From NCBI GenBank assembly GCA_030146605.1, contig JASLBO010000294.1, positions 1 to 6,084 of the forward strand: a stretch of 6,084 nt of DNA, in the 5' to 3' direction. Each line of letters starts with the position of its first letter. The stretch's first letter is position 1. Below, piece after piece: positions 5,223 to 6,084 of the stretch. Made by a program: the position numbers and the translations under genes. The stretch is from Sphingomonas sp. GTDB lineage: Bacteria; Pseudomonadota; Alphaproteobacteria; Sphingomonadales; Sphingomonadaceae. Under the pieces are notes generated by a model. The model ran no database searches. It was given only the letters and a program-made list of their open reading frames with translations, and was not told the origin of the DNA.

Positions 5223-6084
5223 ATGCGCAAGCGTATCCTGATCGTCCTCGCATTGCTCGTCATGCTCGCGATCGGCGGCTGGTTCTGGATCAGCCAGCCC
5301 GACAAGGCAAAGCTCAGCGAGCTGGCAGTCACCGGGCGCACGCCCCAGCTGACCGAGACGCGGAGCGAGGGCTTCCCGACCGTCGGCATCGCCAAACCCG
5401 TGGGCTGGGCAGGCGGCGCGAAGCCGGTGCCTGCGGCCGGGCTCGCGGTCGCGGCCTTTGCCGACAAGCTCGAGCATCCGCGCTGGCTCTATCGCCTGCC
5501 CAATGGCGACGTGCTGGTCGCCGAGACCAATTCGCCACCGCGCGAGGGCGGCGGGATCACCGGCTGGGTGATGAAGACGCTGATGGGGCGCGCCGGCGCC
5601 GCCGTCCCCTCGCCGAACCGCATCACGCTGCTGCGCGACACCAACGGCGACGGCGTCGCCGACCAGCGCTCCGCGCTGCTCACCGGGCTCAACTCGCCCA
5701 CCGGGATGGCTCTGGTCGGCAGCTGGCTCTATGTCGCCAATACCGACGCACTGGTCCGCTATCCGTTCACGCCGGGGCAGACGAAGATCACTGCCAAGCC
5801 CGAGAAAATCGTCGACCTTCCCGGCGGCGCCAATCACTGGGCGCGCAACGTGGTCGCCGCGCCCGACGGCAAGACGCTGTTCGTCAGCATCGGCTCGGCG
5901 TCGAACATCGCCGAGAACGGCCTCGACGCCGAAGGCCCGAGCTATACCGCGCAGACCGCCGCCGAGATGGCACGTGCCTCGACCAAAGCCGGCCGCGCGA
6001 TGATCGTGCAGGTCTTCCCCGACCTCAAAAGGCAGCGCGTCTATGCCTGGGGTCTTCGCAATCCCAACGGCATGGCGTTCGAGC
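5223..6084 (+). CDS. PQQ-dependent sugar (L-sorbosone) dehydrogenase-like protein, 3' end missing
   Basis: The frame is open to the right edge (287 codons and one base) and encodes the N-terminal part of a six-bladed beta-propeller of the soluble glucose/sorbosone dehydrogenase family. These are periplasmic quinoprotein oxidoreductases that oxidise sugars or aldoses with PQQ and Ca. A basic start (MRKR) and a hydrophobic run at residues 5-24 form a signal peptide or signal anchor. Family features seen: HPRWLYRLPNGDVLVAETN, a calcium-type loop DTNGDGVAD (139-147), NHWARNVV with H205, PDGKTLFVSIGSASN, and GLRNPNGMAFE with R279. H205 and R279 align by motif with the catalytic His144 and the Arg228 of Acinetobacter soluble GDH (recalled). 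The substrate is unknown, and many members are annotated only by homology. ATG 5223 is 5 nt after the corC stop, so the gene is probably co-transcribed. An in-frame ATG at 5214 overlaps that stop (ATGA) and would add three residues. Confidence 0.88.
   Translation, partial: MRKRILIVLALLVMLAIGGWFWISQPDKAKLSELAVTGRTPQLTETRSEGFPTVGIAKPVGWAGGAKPVPAAGLAVAAFADKLEHPRWLYRLPNGDVLVAETNSPPREGGGITGWVMKTLMGRAGAAVPSPNRITLLRDTNGDGVADQRSALLTGLNSPTGMALVGSWLYVANTDALVRYPFTPGQTKITAKPEKIVDLPGGANHWARNVVAAPDGKTLFVSIGSASNIAENGLDAEGPSYTAQTAAEMARASTKAGRAMIVQVFPDLKRQRVYAWGLRNPNGMAFE

Noticed and set aside
4180..5837. Long minus-strand open frames (4180-5253 and 4764-5837) opposite corC and the dehydrogenase
   Set aside because: Both are antisense to genes with recognisable domains. 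Neither shows a motif, and open antisense frames are expected from GC-rich third positions.
1..6084. Mobile element, CRISPR, tRNA/rRNA or phage remnant
   Set aside because: No transposase or integrase-like product, no direct-repeat array, no cloverleaf or rRNA-like stretch was seen. Codon use is uniform across the genes.

Overview
The window is a high-GC, tightly packed, plus-strand cluster of conserved bacterial housekeeping genes. Its content and order (Fur-family regulator, PlsC-family acyltransferase, miaB, phoH/ybeZ, ybeY, corC/ybeX) match an alphaproteobacterial chromosome. Strong GC bias at third codon positions and the protein sequences make a sphingomonad (Sphingomonas or a relative) the best guess. 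That assignment is inference from recalled family features, not from a search.

Layout: 1-315 is the C-terminal three quarters of a Fur/Mur-type metalloregulator, cut by the left edge. 389-1186 is a membrane-associated lysolipid acyltransferase whose last codons run through a GC-rich hairpin (1159-1183). 1207-2520 is a complete miaB. 2521-2769 is the only sizeable non-coding stretch; it is lower in GC and holds a perfect 8-bp inverted repeat with a 10-nt loop. Then come phoH (2770-3783), ybeY (3776-4285, overlapping phoH by 8 nt), corC (4294-5217) and the 5' part of a membrane-anchored or exported PQQ-dependent sugar/sorbosone dehydrogenase-like protein (5223 to the right edge, open).

How they fit together: miaB acts on tRNA (ms2i6A37), while the phoH-ybeY-corC block acts in rRNA processing and ribosome quality control plus CBS-domain/Mg-linked functions, like ybeZYX of E. 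coli. In many proteobacteria that block is followed by lnt; here the next gene is instead a predicted periplasmic beta-propeller. The acyltransferase handles membrane lipid acylation, and the Fur-type gene is an upstream regulator that may or may not be co-transcribed.

I found no tRNA, rRNA, CRISPR, insertion sequence, phage or plasmid signature. I do not see a new multi-gene system. The points worth a second look are the miaB-phoH intergenic hairpin region, the hairpin-derived acyltransferase tail, the possible OlsA-like identity of the acyltransferase, and the dehydrogenase in the usual lnt position.
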